Program-made: the position numbers and the translations under genes | Notes under the pieces: generated by a model | Seen by the model: the letters and a program-made list of their open reading frames with translations, nothing else | Databases searched by the model: none | Told to the model about the DNA's origin: nothing | Assembly: GCA_030648295.1 (NCBI GenBank) | Contig: JAUSID010000289.1 | Span: forward strand, 41,850-105,849 | Direction: 5' to 3' | From: Opitutaceae bacterium | GTDB taxonomy: Bacteria > Verrucomicrobiota > Verrucomicrobiia > Opitutales > Opitutaceae | DNA length: 64,000 nt | Shown: piece by piece, positions 16,412 to 24,574 of the stretch | Layout of the letters: each line of letters starts with the position of its first letter | How positions within the stretch are numbered: position 1 is the first letter of the stretch

Positions 16412-17440
16412 TCAGCCCCCGCCAAACCCAAACTGCGTCGCGAGCGCGCGGCACTCGGCAACGGGCCGGACGCCTTCGGAACACGTGGGATGCGCGAGTG
16501 ACGCCGCGGCGGCGCACATGCCGAGTTCCAGCGCTTCACGAATCGGCCAGCCGTCGTGCAGCCCGTGGAGAATTCCACTCGCGAGCGCATCACCCGCGCC
16601 CGCCGCCCCCTGGATGAACGATGCGGGAACCTTGAGCGAGGGTTGCCAGATCTTCACCCCGCTGCGACCGCAGGCGAACACCGCGGCGGGGAAATGAATG
16701 AATACCCATTCCTTCACGCCGGCGACCAACAGTTGCGCCGCCGCCCGCTCGATTGCAGTGCGATCGATATTCCCATCGCGGCCGGTCTCGATCCCCGTGA
16801 CGCGAGCCGCCTCGAATTCGTTGAGAAACAGGTAATCGAGATGCGGCAGCGCGGGCCGGACGATGCGCGGGAAGCGATCGCTGTGCTCGCTCACCACGTC
16901 CGCGGAAGTCTTCATTCCGGCCGCGCGCGCCGCACGGAACACCTCGACCGCCGCGGTACTGCCATCCGTCATGACTTCATCCAGGCGATCGAGCAGCAGG
17001 AGGTAGCCAAGATGAAAAATCCGCGCGTTGGTGGCCGTGAAGTTGAAGTGGCGCGATGCGAGCTGCGCATTCGCACCGCGGCAATGGAAAAAAGTACGGC
17101 GACCCGTCCCCTGCTCCGTCATCACGTCCGTGTATGAGGTCGGCGCGTCGGCCGACGTGCACAATTGGGTGCAGTCGATTCGATAGTCGGCGCAGTCCCG
17201 GCGGATGAACCGCCCGGATTCGTCGTTACCCACCAGCCCCACCGCTTCGAGCGGGAACGTCACGCCCATGCGCGAGAGGTTCTTCAGGAGATTATACGGC
17301 GAGCCGCCATTGCTCGAGACCTGGCTCGTGATGTTTGCGAGCGCGTCCTGCGGCGGCCAGCGATCGACGAGCTTCACGTGATCGACGATCCAGTTTCCAC
17401 CGGCCATGATGCCGGAGCGAGGGTGTGCGGGGTCAGCCAT
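16412..17440 (-). CDS. PfkB/ribokinase-family sugar kinase
   Basis: 342 residues. The substrate-binding start 'GGNWIVDHVKLVDRWP' and 'SSNGGSPYNLLKNLSRMG' (sugar-binding GG motif) and the C-terminal signature 'GAAGAGDALASGILHGLHDG' with the catalytic Asp of GAGDA identify the family. It phosphorylates a sugar or sugar derivative with ATP. It is the last gene of a minus-strand operon DeoR-aldolase-dehydrogenase-kinase, and its start overlaps the dehydrogenase stop by 8 bp. Together with a class I aldolase this suggests kinase then aldol cleavage of a ketose-type intermediate. Substrate unknown. Confidence 0.85.
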   Translation of the reverse strand: MADPAHPRSGIMAGGNWIVDHVKLVDRWPPQDALANITSQVSSNGGSPYNLLKNLSRMGVTFPLEAVGLVGNDESGRFIRRDCADYRIDCTQLCTSADAPTSYTDVMTEQGTGRRTFFHCRGANAQLASRHFNFTATNARIFHLGYLLLLDRLDEVMTDGSTAAVEVFRAARAAGMKTSADVVSEHSDRFPRIVRPALPHLDYLFLNEFEAARVTGIETGRDGNIDRTAIERAAAQLLVAGVKEWVFIHFPAAVFACGRSGVKIWQPSLKVPASFIQGAAGAGDALASGILHGLHDGWPIREALELGMCAAAASLAHPTCSEGVRPVAECRALATQFGFGGG

Positions 17441-18587
17441 GACGTTTTTTCACTTCGACGGCATTGTTCAATGATTGCGACGCCAGCGCCGCGGCCCAAA
17501 TCCGATGGCTCATCACCGCCTCGTCCACCGTCGCGCAGCCAAACCGCCCGTCCAGTTTGCCCGCGCGCTCCGCGACGAACGCCGCCCACATTTGCAGCAG
17601 GATGTCGGGGAAGCCGGGCTCGAAGATTCCGCCGGTGATGACGGGAAACGCCATCTGGAATCCCAGGTCGGTCTGGTCCCAGATCTGTTCCTTCTCGCGG
17701 CGAAACGTCCACAACGTCTTCGGCGTTTTCGTCGAATAGCGGACACCCCCATCCGTTCCGAGCACCTCGAAATACCACGTGTTCGTCTCGCCGGGCCCAA
17801 AACGCTTCAGCTCGATTCGCATCGGCGTCCTCGTGTCATGGTAATCGAAATACGTGCTGAGCGTGGCGTTGTCCCAGGTGTCGATCGGCGCCATACCGCC
17901 CTTGCCGTCCGGCCGCTCGGTGTAGATCCGCTGCAACTGCGCGTAGACGCTTGTTGGCGTCCAGCCGAGCCGCAGCGGGATGTGCACCACATGCATCCCG
18001 AGATCGCCGAGCACACCGACCTCGCCGCAAAACGCGGTCTGGCGTTTCCAGTTCGCCGGCTTTTTGGGATCGAGATCACTCGAATGCAGATAACCCGCGC
18101 GCACTTCAATCAGCCGGCCGAGCGTTCGGGAACGCGCCACCGCGAGCGCGCGCTGCGCTCCCGGCAGGAAGGGAAACTCCGAGCTCACGCGGACAAACCG
18201 GCCGCTACGCGCCACCGCGGCGGCGATTCGCTCCGCGGCCCCCAGATCGATCCCAAACGGTTTCTCGGCCAACAGGTCTTTCCCCGCCTGCAGCACGTCG
18301 AGGTAAACCGTTTCGTGCAGCTGGTGCGGCACCGCCACATAGACGACGTCAACGTCCGGATTGCGCAGCAGTTCGTGATAGTCGGTGGTGAGCTGGCGCA
18401 CCGTCGGCACCTGGCGGAACCAGTCGAGCAGCTTGGGCTGCACGTCGCAGACCGCCGTGAGCTCGGCGCGCACGGGGAAATTTTCCAGCACGAACCAGCG
18501 GGCGAGCGCGTTTGCAACCTCGCGGCCCATGAGGCCGCCGCCAATCACACCGATCCGCACGAGCGGTCTTGCTTCAGTTGTTGCCAT
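17433..18587 (-). CDS. Gfo/Idh/MocA-family NAD(P)-dependent oxidoreductase
   Basis: 384 residues. Rossmann fold with 'VRIGVIGGGLMGREVANALA' at the N-terminus, 'VDVVYVAVPHQLH' and the family motif 'LLAEKPFGIDL' (residue Lys of EKP). The C-terminal domain has 'GDLGMHVVHIPLRLG' with the conserved His. It oxidises or reduces a sugar, inositol or related polyol. The 3-bp gap from the aldolase stop and the overlap with the kinase place it firmly in the operon. Only an intact cytosolic form is seen; no Tat signal. Confidence 0.88.
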   Translation of the reverse strand: MATTEARPLVRIGVIGGGLMGREVANALARWFVLENFPVRAELTAVCDVQPKLLDWFRQVPTVRQLTTDYHELLRNPDVDVVYVAVPHQLHETVYLDVLQAGKDLLAEKPFGIDLGAAERIAAAVARSGRFVRVSSEFPFLPGAQRALAVARSRTLGRLIEVRAGYLHSSDLDPKKPANWKRQTAFCGEVGVLGDLGMHVVHIPLRLGWTPTSVYAQLQRIYTERPDGKGGMAPIDTWDNATLSTYFDYHDTRTPMRIELKRFGPGETNTWYFEVLGTDGGVRYSTKTPKTLWTFRREKEQIWDQTDLGFQMAFPVITGGIFEPGFPDILLQMWAAFVAERAGKLDGRFGCATVDEAVMSHRIWAAALASQSLNNAVEVKKRHG

Positions 18588-18590
18588 GGC

Positions 18591-19421
18591 TCAGCGCAGA
18601 AACTTCATCGCCGCACCCGCGGTTTCCCCGTCGTGCACGACCGCCATCAGAGCGCGGGTCATGGCCGCCGGTTTCGAATGCTGGATGATGTTTCGCCCGT
18701 AAACGATGCCCGCGGCGCCCAGCTTGATCAACGCTTCGGTGCGCTGGAGCACCTCCTCCGCGGAAGCCTTGCCGCCACCGCGCACGAGGACGGGAACGTC
18801 GCCCGCAATCTCGATCACTTTGGCGTACGGTTCGACCGGCGTCGAGGGATCCGCCTTGATGATGTCGGCGCCCAGCTCCACGCCCTGCCGGACGAGGGGC
18901 AGGATTTTCCGGATGTCGCCATCGACCATGTAGCCGCCGCCCTTGTCATTGCGCTGAAACACGAGCGGCTCAATCATCAGCGGCATCCCGTAGCGATCGC
19001 ACTCGGGTTTTAACGCGAGGATATTCTGGATACACTGGTCGGTCACCTCCGGGGCGCCGGGGATCTGGAACAGGTTGACCACGATGCAGGCGGCATCGAG
19101 CTGGACGGCCTGGAGCACGGGCTCCGCGATCATGCGGCTGAAAACGGCTTCCGGCAGCTCCGGGCCGTAGACGTTGGCGACATCGGAGCGCAGGACCAGC
19201 GCCGGTTTCATTTTTCCCGGTCGCGACTGCAAGTGGCGTGCCTGGCCGACCGTCAGCTGGATCGCGTCCGGATTCGCGTCCACCAGCACGTCGATCGTGC
19301 GGCGAATATCCTCGATGCCGGACAGGAAGGAATGCTCGTTGAAAAACCCGTGGTCGATGGCGACATCGAAGCAGCGGCGCGAGCGCGGATTGAATAGACG
19401 GTTTAGGCGTGGGCTCTTCAT
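18591..19421 (-). CDS. Class I (Schiff-base) aldolase, DhnA/LsrF/FbaB type
   Basis: 276 residues from the ATG at 19421. 'RCFDVAIDHGFFNEHSFLSG' is the N-terminal signature with the Asp-His pair, and 'GADIIKADPS' carries the probable Schiff-base lysine K189; the phosphate-binding segment is 'VLVRGGGKASAEEVLQ' and 'AGIVYGRNIIQ'. It would cleave a phosphorylated ketose made by the PfkB-type kinase of the same operon. The ATG overlaps the DeoR stop by 4 bp (19418-19421). The frame is open far upstream inside the DeoR gene, but this start fits the fold. Confidence 0.85.
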   Translation of the reverse strand: MKSPRLNRLFNPRSRRCFDVAIDHGFFNEHSFLSGIEDIRRTIDVLVDANPDAIQLTVGQARHLQSRPGKMKPALVLRSDVANVYGPELPEAVFSRMIAEPVLQAVQLDAACIVVNLFQIPGAPEVTDQCIQNILALKPECDRYGMPLMIEPLVFQRNDKGGGYMVDGDIRKILPLVRQGVELGADIIKADPSTPVEPYAKVIEIAGDVPVLVRGGGKASAEEVLQRTEALIKLGAAGIVYGRNIIQHSKPAAMTRALMAVVHDGETAGAAMKFLR

Positions 19422-20185
19422 GGGTGGGAAACGGTATTCACGGCGACGCCCGAGCGGCGCAGGACCGCCTTCTCGGCGGCGGTGAGCTTCGCGTCGGTGA
19501 CAAAAAGCTGAAACGAATCCCAGCCGCCGAACCCGACGGCCGCGGGGTGATTCCATTTCGCGGCGTGCGACACGAGGATGCATTTCCGCGCCCGGGCACA
19601 CGCGGCCCTTTTCACCGCCGCCTCCGACAGCTCGGTCGTCGATGCGCCCTCACGCGCATCCAGGCCGGACGCCGAAATCACGGCGACGTCGAATCGCAGC
19701 CCTCCGAGCCACTCGAGCGCCAGCCCGCCGACAAGGGCGAGACTGACCGCGCGCACCTCGCCACCGACCGCAACCACGCGGGCTTTCGCCCCCGTGCCAA
19801 GTTGCAGAACGGGGATCGAGTTCGTGACCACGGTGAGTTCGCGCCGGTCGAGTATCTGTCGCGCCACCTCGAGGCAGGTGGTGCCGGCATCCAAAAAAAC
19901 GTGGCCGCGCGCCGGAAGTTCCATGGCGACGGCCCGGGCGATCGCAATCTTGGCGGCGACCGCGTCGACCGCTTTTCGTTCGAACCCCGGTTCCGTATCC
20001 CGGAACTCAGGATGCAGCGCGCCGCCGTGGGTCCGCAGCACCTTGCCCGCCGCCTCCAGCCGCCGCAAATCGCGGCGGACCGTGATGTCGGAGGCGCCGA
20101 GATGCACTGCGAGCTCGCCCACCGTGAGCCGGCCTTTTTGCCGCACGATGCTCTCGATGGCGCGATGACGTTCCTCGGCAAACAC
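19418..20185 (-). CDS. DeoR-family transcriptional regulator of the sugar operon
   Basis: 255 residues. N-terminal winged helix 'RHRAIESIVRQKGRLTVGEL' with recognition helix 'GASDITVRRDLRRLE', then the ribose-isomerase-like effector domain with 'FLDAGTTCLEVARQ' and 'VTNSIPVLQLG', and the closing 'FVTDAKLTAAEKAVLR'. DeoR regulators usually repress a sugar operon and respond to a phosphorylated sugar. First gene of the operon, translationally coupled to the aldolase. Its promoter would lie above 20185, next to the polypyrimidine repeat array. Confidence 0.9.
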   Translation of the reverse strand: MFAEERHRAIESIVRQKGRLTVGELAVHLGASDITVRRDLRRLEAAGKVLRTHGGALHPEFRDTEPGFERKAVDAVAAKIAIARAVAMELPARGHVFLDAGTTCLEVARQILDRRELTVVTNSIPVLQLGTGAKARVVAVGGEVRAVSLALVGGLALEWLGGLRFDVAVISASGLDAREGASTTELSEAAVKRAACARARKCILVSHAAKWNHPAAVGFGGWDSFQLFVTDAKLTAAEKAVLRRSGVAVNTVSHP

Positions 20186-20270
20186 GGTTCCAGCTAGCCG
20201 TGTTTGCGTTCACTCCCGCAAGCCTAAAAGGTCACAAACGGTCAGATTCGGTCTGGCCCGACCGTTTCGT

Positions 20271-20555
20271 GTCCTACCCGTCTTACCCGTCCTGCCCGTC
20301 TTCCACGTCTTCCACGTCTTCCACGTCTTCCGCGTCTTGCACGTCTTCCACGTCTTCTCCGTCTTCTCCCGCGTTTCTTATTTCTGCCGTTTCTTATTTC
20401 TGTGTTTCCGATGTCTTCCCGTCTTCCCCGTCTTCCGCGTTGGCTTCCGTTTCTTCTTTCTGCCGTTTTCGCTTTTTGCCGTTTTCCTCTCCGAAGTCTT
20501 CCGCGTCTTCCCAGTCTTCCATGTCTCCCCGTCTTCCCGTCTTCCCCGTCTTCGT
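20271..20555. repeat. Tandem 9-bp polypyrimidine array (GTCTTCCNC type) abutting a stop codon
   Basis: The plus strand reads repeats of GTCTTCCAC, GTCTTCCGC, GTCTTCTCC and GTCTTCCCC with an occasional 8-bp or longer unit and interspersed TTTCTTATTTCTGCC blocks. It ends exactly at the stop of the minus-strand gene (20556). In the mRNA sense the 3' untranslated region is purine-rich (GGAAGACGG repeats). It fills the 370-bp gap with the DeoR gene; no other gene is visible in the gap. Confidence 0.85.
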
Positions 20556-23552
20556 CTACTGGTTTTTCAAAAACGCGATCAGACTCGCCACCTCATCCTT
20601 CGCCATCGTCTGCTCCAGCCCGTCGGGCATCAGTGATACGCCGGAGGCGTTCAGCGAAGTGATGTTGCGCCGCAATACCGTTTCCTCGGTGCCGGCGGCC
20701 GTACGCAGCGTCAGGCTGCTTTCTGTTTCGCTCGCCAGCCAGCCGGAGAACGAGCGTCCGTCCTGAATGACGATGGACAAGGTCTGGTAACTGGGCGCGA
20801 CCTCGTAGTTCGGCACGAGAATGTGCAGGAGCAGCGCGTCCGCCGGCTGATTCCGCACGCCGGAGAGATCCGGCCCGACCTTTCCACCCTGGCCTTCGTA
20901 GGTGTGGCACGCCGAGCACGCGCGGACGAAAGCCTCGCGCCCGCGCGCGACGTCGACATTGGTGTTCAGGAGTTCGCGATAGGTCCGGTACACCTTCATC
21001 CGGTCGCCGCCTTCGATTTCTTTGAATATCGCCTCGGCGCCCTTTTTGACTTCGGCGTTTGCGTGCTTCAACAACTGGGTCCGGCGGACGGACGAAATCT
21101 CCGGCGCCGCAATCACGCCACCCCTGATGGCGTCGAACAATACCTCGATCAACGGCGGCTTCGACGTCAGCGCCGCCACCACCGCCTCGCGAATCGCCGG
21201 TGTGTAGCGCGTCCAGTTCTCCTTCTTGATCAAGATTGCCCCGCCGCGCGGATCTCCGAGCCGTTCGAAGGCGCGCACGGCCTGCAACTGCAGCTCGGGC
21301 GGTTGCCGCGCGTCGAGCAGCTGCGTCAGCGCCGCCCCGGCGAAATCCATGTCCGTGTATCCAAGCAGTGAAGTCACGGTCACGCGCTCCGGCGTCGGCG
21401 CCCGTCCGTCGGTCGCCCGCTCCGCGGCGGCACGGAAAAACTTCTGCAGCGCCGCATTCGGCGCGCCTTCTTTGCCGCCGAGAATCGAAGCGAAAACATT
21501 CGCATCGGCCTTCGCCTTCGTCCGGCCGCGAAGCCCTTCGGCGAGGCCGAGCACGGAGGAGAACCGCCACGCCCCGCCCTCTTCGCTGTTCAACATCTGG
21601 AGCAGAAACTCCCGGCACGCATCGGGGGTTGCGCCGGCCCCGAACACCCGGCCGAGATGCTCCATCACCGCCGCGAACGCGGGCGGGTTTTGTCCCCGAC
21701 TCTGCTGGAGCGCGGCCAGAAATTCGGGCATCCGCGATCCGATGCCGCTCAGCACAGCGGCGCGGGTCCAGCGATCCTCGCCATCGCGCACCGCAATGGA
21801 CGCCAGCGCGGGCACTGCCACCGCATCCTCGATCGAGCCAAGCACCAGGGCGGAACAGAACCGCACGCGCGGATCCGCGTCACGTGCGCTGGCCAGCACC
21901 GGCTTCAGCAATTCGCGCGCAGCCGGCAGCTTTTCGCCCGCCAGCTGCACCGCCTGCTCGCGCACGCGCGCGTCGGCATCGTCCAGCGCCGCCGCGATCA
22001 GGTCGGTTGAAAGTCCCCCCATGCTGCGCAGCGCCCACAGCGCGCGCGTCCGTGCTTCGGGCCGGGATGAGCCGCGTGCAACTTTCTCGAGCGGGGGAAT
22101 CGCGGCGCGATCCCCGCGCTCCAGCAGCAGCCGGTAAGCACGCTCTCGCCACCATTCGTCCGCCGAGTCCAGTCCGGCCACCAGTTGCGTGACGCTCTCC
22201 GCGGAGGTCGCAGCCGGTTTCGCCGCCGGCCGCGGTCCGTCCTTCACGATGCGGTAGATTCGCCCGAGCCCCTTGCCGCTTTCGAAATCGAGCAGCCCCC
22301 GCGACTCCTCGGGGACATATTGTGGATGATCGATCTCAGCCCGATACATGTCTGCCACGTAGAGCGCGCCATCCGGCCCGTTGCCCAGGAACACCGGCCG
22401 GAACCACACGTCGGGCGACGCGAGGAACTCCTTGCCGCGATATGGCGGGTCCGATCGCAGCGACGCACCGGCGGCGCGAAACACCTGCCGCTGGATCAGG
22501 TTCTGCGCCGGCTCGCAGATGAACACGTTGCCCACGTGTTCCGGCGTCAGCGCCGTTCCGCCAAAGACGACTAGCCCGCAGGCGGCCGTGAACGTGCCCG
22601 CGTGCGGAGCGCCCATCAGCTTCGGCATGAAATCCGCAGTCACATTCGCGCGGCTGATCGGAAAGACCTTCGCCTGCGACTCGACCTTCGAAACCTCCTG
22701 CACCATGTCGCCAAACGCGAGGTGCGGGTTGCGCCGCAGGTGCCATGGCTCGAGCATGACTTGGAGAACCGGATGCCGGTTGGTGACCTCGAAACGACGG
22801 CCAAACGGATCGAACGTGAGTCCAAACTGGCCGCGACCACCGGTATTCTCGAACTCGAGCGTATCCGGATTAAAACGACTGTCGCGCGGCGTGAATGTCA
22901 CCGTCGGGCGTTCCGGATGTTCCGGGGAGGTGACCTTGCCGCCATTCAATCCGCTCGTGACGTAAATCCAGCCATCGAGTCCGAGCGTCGGGTGGCTCAC
23001 GCGAATCTGCGCCGTCTTCGTGTCGTCGAATCCCGTCAACACCACGCGCTTCACATCCGCGATTCCGTCGCCGTCCGTGTCCTTCAAATACAGGATGTCG
23101 GGCGCGGAGGTGACAAACAGGCCGCCGCGCCAGACCGCGAGGCCGTTGACATAGCCCATGCCGGTGGCGAATTCGCGCCGCTGCTCGTATTGGCCATCGC
23201 CATCGGTGTCCTCCAGCAGCGCGATGCGACCCTCGGTGGTGCGTCCCTTTCCGCCCAGGGGATCCGGATAGCCGCGGCCTTCCGCCACGAACAAGCGGCG
23301 ATTCTCATCAAAGACGAAAGCGACAGGGTCGACCACGAGCGGCTCGGCCGCGACCAGTTCAATGCGCAGCCCCGGCTCAATCTGGAAACGCGCCAGCGCC
23401 TCGGCGGGCCGGAGCGGAGAGGGCGGTTTGCGTTTCGCCTCGGCGGCGTGCGACGCGGTGGGAACGGCCAGCAGCACGGCAATCGCCGCGAACGTGGCGC
23501 GCAGGCGCAAAAAATCGCCCGCGTCGTTTCGGTCACAAATGAACATCGGCAA
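20556..23552 (-). CDS. PVC-type membrane-bound dehydrogenase with HEAT repeats and cytochrome c domain
   Basis: 998 residues. Signal peptide region about 10-37 ('FAAIAVLLAVPTASHAAEAK'). A seven-bladed beta-propeller, glucose/sorbosone-dehydrogenase-like, about 50-440 ('PVAFVFDENRRLFVAEGRGY', 'LEDTDGDGQYEQR', 'GNGPDGALYVADMYRAEIDH'). HEAT-like helices about 470-830. Then a cytochrome c domain with C879-S-A-C882-H883 ('VRACSACHTYEGQGGK'). This architecture is common in Planctomycetes and Verrucomicrobia and is thought to oxidise sugars or polyols in the periplasm, passing electrons to the bound heme; the substrate is unknown. It diverges from the DUF1080 gene 66 bp away. Confidence 0.88.
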   Translation of the reverse strand: MPMFICDRNDAGDFLRLRATFAAIAVLLAVPTASHAAEAKRKPPSPLRPAEALARFQIEPGLRIELVAAEPLVVDPVAFVFDENRRLFVAEGRGYPDPLGGKGRTTEGRIALLEDTDGDGQYEQRREFATGMGYVNGLAVWRGGLFVTSAPDILYLKDTDGDGIADVKRVVLTGFDDTKTAQIRVSHPTLGLDGWIYVTSGLNGGKVTSPEHPERPTVTFTPRDSRFNPDTLEFENTGGRGQFGLTFDPFGRRFEVTNRHPVLQVMLEPWHLRRNPHLAFGDMVQEVSKVESQAKVFPISRANVTADFMPKLMGAPHAGTFTAACGLVVFGGTALTPEHVGNVFICEPAQNLIQRQVFRAAGASLRSDPPYRGKEFLASPDVWFRPVFLGNGPDGALYVADMYRAEIDHPQYVPEESRGLLDFESGKGLGRIYRIVKDGPRPAAKPAATSAESVTQLVAGLDSADEWWRERAYRLLLERGDRAAIPPLEKVARGSSRPEARTRALWALRSMGGLSTDLIAAALDDADARVREQAVQLAGEKLPAARELLKPVLASARDADPRVRFCSALVLGSIEDAVAVPALASIAVRDGEDRWTRAAVLSGIGSRMPEFLAALQQSRGQNPPAFAAVMEHLGRVFGAGATPDACREFLLQMLNSEEGGAWRFSSVLGLAEGLRGRTKAKADANVFASILGGKEGAPNAALQKFFRAAAERATDGRAPTPERVTVTSLLGYTDMDFAGAALTQLLDARQPPELQLQAVRAFERLGDPRGGAILIKKENWTRYTPAIREAVVAALTSKPPLIEVLFDAIRGGVIAAPEISSVRRTQLLKHANAEVKKGAEAIFKEIEGGDRMKVYRTYRELLNTNVDVARGREAFVRACSACHTYEGQGGKVGPDLSGVRNQPADALLLHILVPNYEVAPSYQTLSIVIQDGRSFSGWLASETESSLTLRTAAGTEETVLRRNITSLNASGVSLMPDGLEQTMAKDEVASLIAFLKNQ

Positions 23553-23618
23553 TCATACTTGAACAGCGGTTTCCCCGAGAGCAACATCTTCCACCCGCCC
23601 CGCCCTTCCGTTCCCCGC

Positions 23619-24536
23619 ATGAAAAATACCAGCGCTCCCGCCGTGTTGTTTTCCGCTTCCGCTGCCCTGCGCCCGCGGCGTTCATCCAAGCACGCGACCC
23701 GGCTCACGCTCGCGCTCGTTGGGGCGTGGCTGCTCCCCGGCCGGCCGATTCACGCGGCCGACGCCACCCCGATCACGCCGACCGCGCCGATTGTCCTGTT
23801 CAACGGCAAGGACCACAAGGATCTGTCACCGTTCTACACCTGGCTCGCGAAATATGGACACCAGGATACGGATCGCGTGTTCACCGTGGTCGATCAAATC
23901 GACGGCGCGCCGGCCATTCGGATCAGCGGCCAGCACTGGGGAGGAATCACCACGCACTCCAACTACGCGAACTACAAACTGGTGGTCGAGTTTCGCTGGG
24001 GCCTGGTGACGTGGGACCCGCGCGCCACCCGCGCGCGTGACTCGGGCATCTTGCTTCATGGCCAGGGCCGCGACGGGAACGCGGCGAAGGATTTCAAGTC
24101 ACCGTGGATGCGGTCGGTCGAATATCAAATCATCGAGGGTGGCACCGGGGACATCATCCTGGTGGGCGGTTATGAACCCGGCTCCGCCCAGCCGATCGCG
24201 CCGAAGGTGACCGCCACGGCTCAACCCGGCAAAAAGATCTGGGACCCGGCGGGCACGCCGACGGAATTCACGCGGGTCCGGATTGACTGGCAGCATCGCG
24301 ACCTCGGATGGAAGGACGTCCTCGGTTTTCGCGGCGCGAAGGATGTCGAGAAGCCAGCCGGGGAATGGAACCGGATCGAGGCGATCGTCGACGGCGGAAA
24401 CCTCACCTATTTCCTGAACGGCGTGAAAGTGAATGAAGTACGCGATAGCTCGCTCAAATCCGGCAAGCTGCTGTTTCAGGCTGAAGGTGCGGAAATTTAT
24501 TTCCGGTTGATCGAGCTGTACCCGCTGAAGAAATAG
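23619..24536 (+). CDS. Secreted DUF1080 (3-keto-disaccharide hydrolase) protein
   Basis: 305 residues from the ATG at 23619. Signal peptide about 30-48 ('LTLALVGAWLLPGRPIHAAD'). A concanavalin-like beta-jelly-roll domain covers the rest: 'IVLFNGKDHKDLSPFYTWL', 'ANYKLVVEFRWG', 'ARDSGILLHGQGRDG', 'VEYQIIEGGTGDIILVGG', 'FLNGVKVNEVRDS', 'LLFQAEGAEIYFRLIELYPL'. DUF1080 proteins are abundant in PVC bacteria and some hydrolyse 3-keto-glycosides. It pairs naturally with a periplasmic sugar dehydrogenase, which lies immediately divergent. 38 bp before the ceramidase-like gene, likely cotranscribed. Confidence 0.87.
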   Translation: MKNTSAPAVLFSASAALRPRRSSKHATRLTLALVGAWLLPGRPIHAADATPITPTAPIVLFNGKDHKDLSPFYTWLAKYGHQDTDRVFTVVDQIDGAPAIRISGQHWGGITTHSNYANYKLVVEFRWGLVTWDPRATRARDSGILLHGQGRDGNAAKDFKSPWMRSVEYQIIEGGTGDIILVGGYEPGSAQPIAPKVTATAQPGKKIWDPAGTPTEFTRVRIDWQHRDLGWKDVLGFRGAKDVEKPAGEWNRIEAIVDGGNLTYFLNGVKVNEVRDSSLKSGKLLFQAEGAEIYFRLIELYPLKK

Positions 24537-24574
24537 CGAGGCGCGATCGCCAATCATCATACTGGAACCATCGT

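Noticed and set aside
16412..20185. Assignment of the operon to sulfoquinovose degradation
   Set aside because: Kinase, aldolase and DeoR types are compatible, but no isomerase, reductase or sulfosugar transporter is present and no substrate-specific residue can be read; left as unknown sugar.
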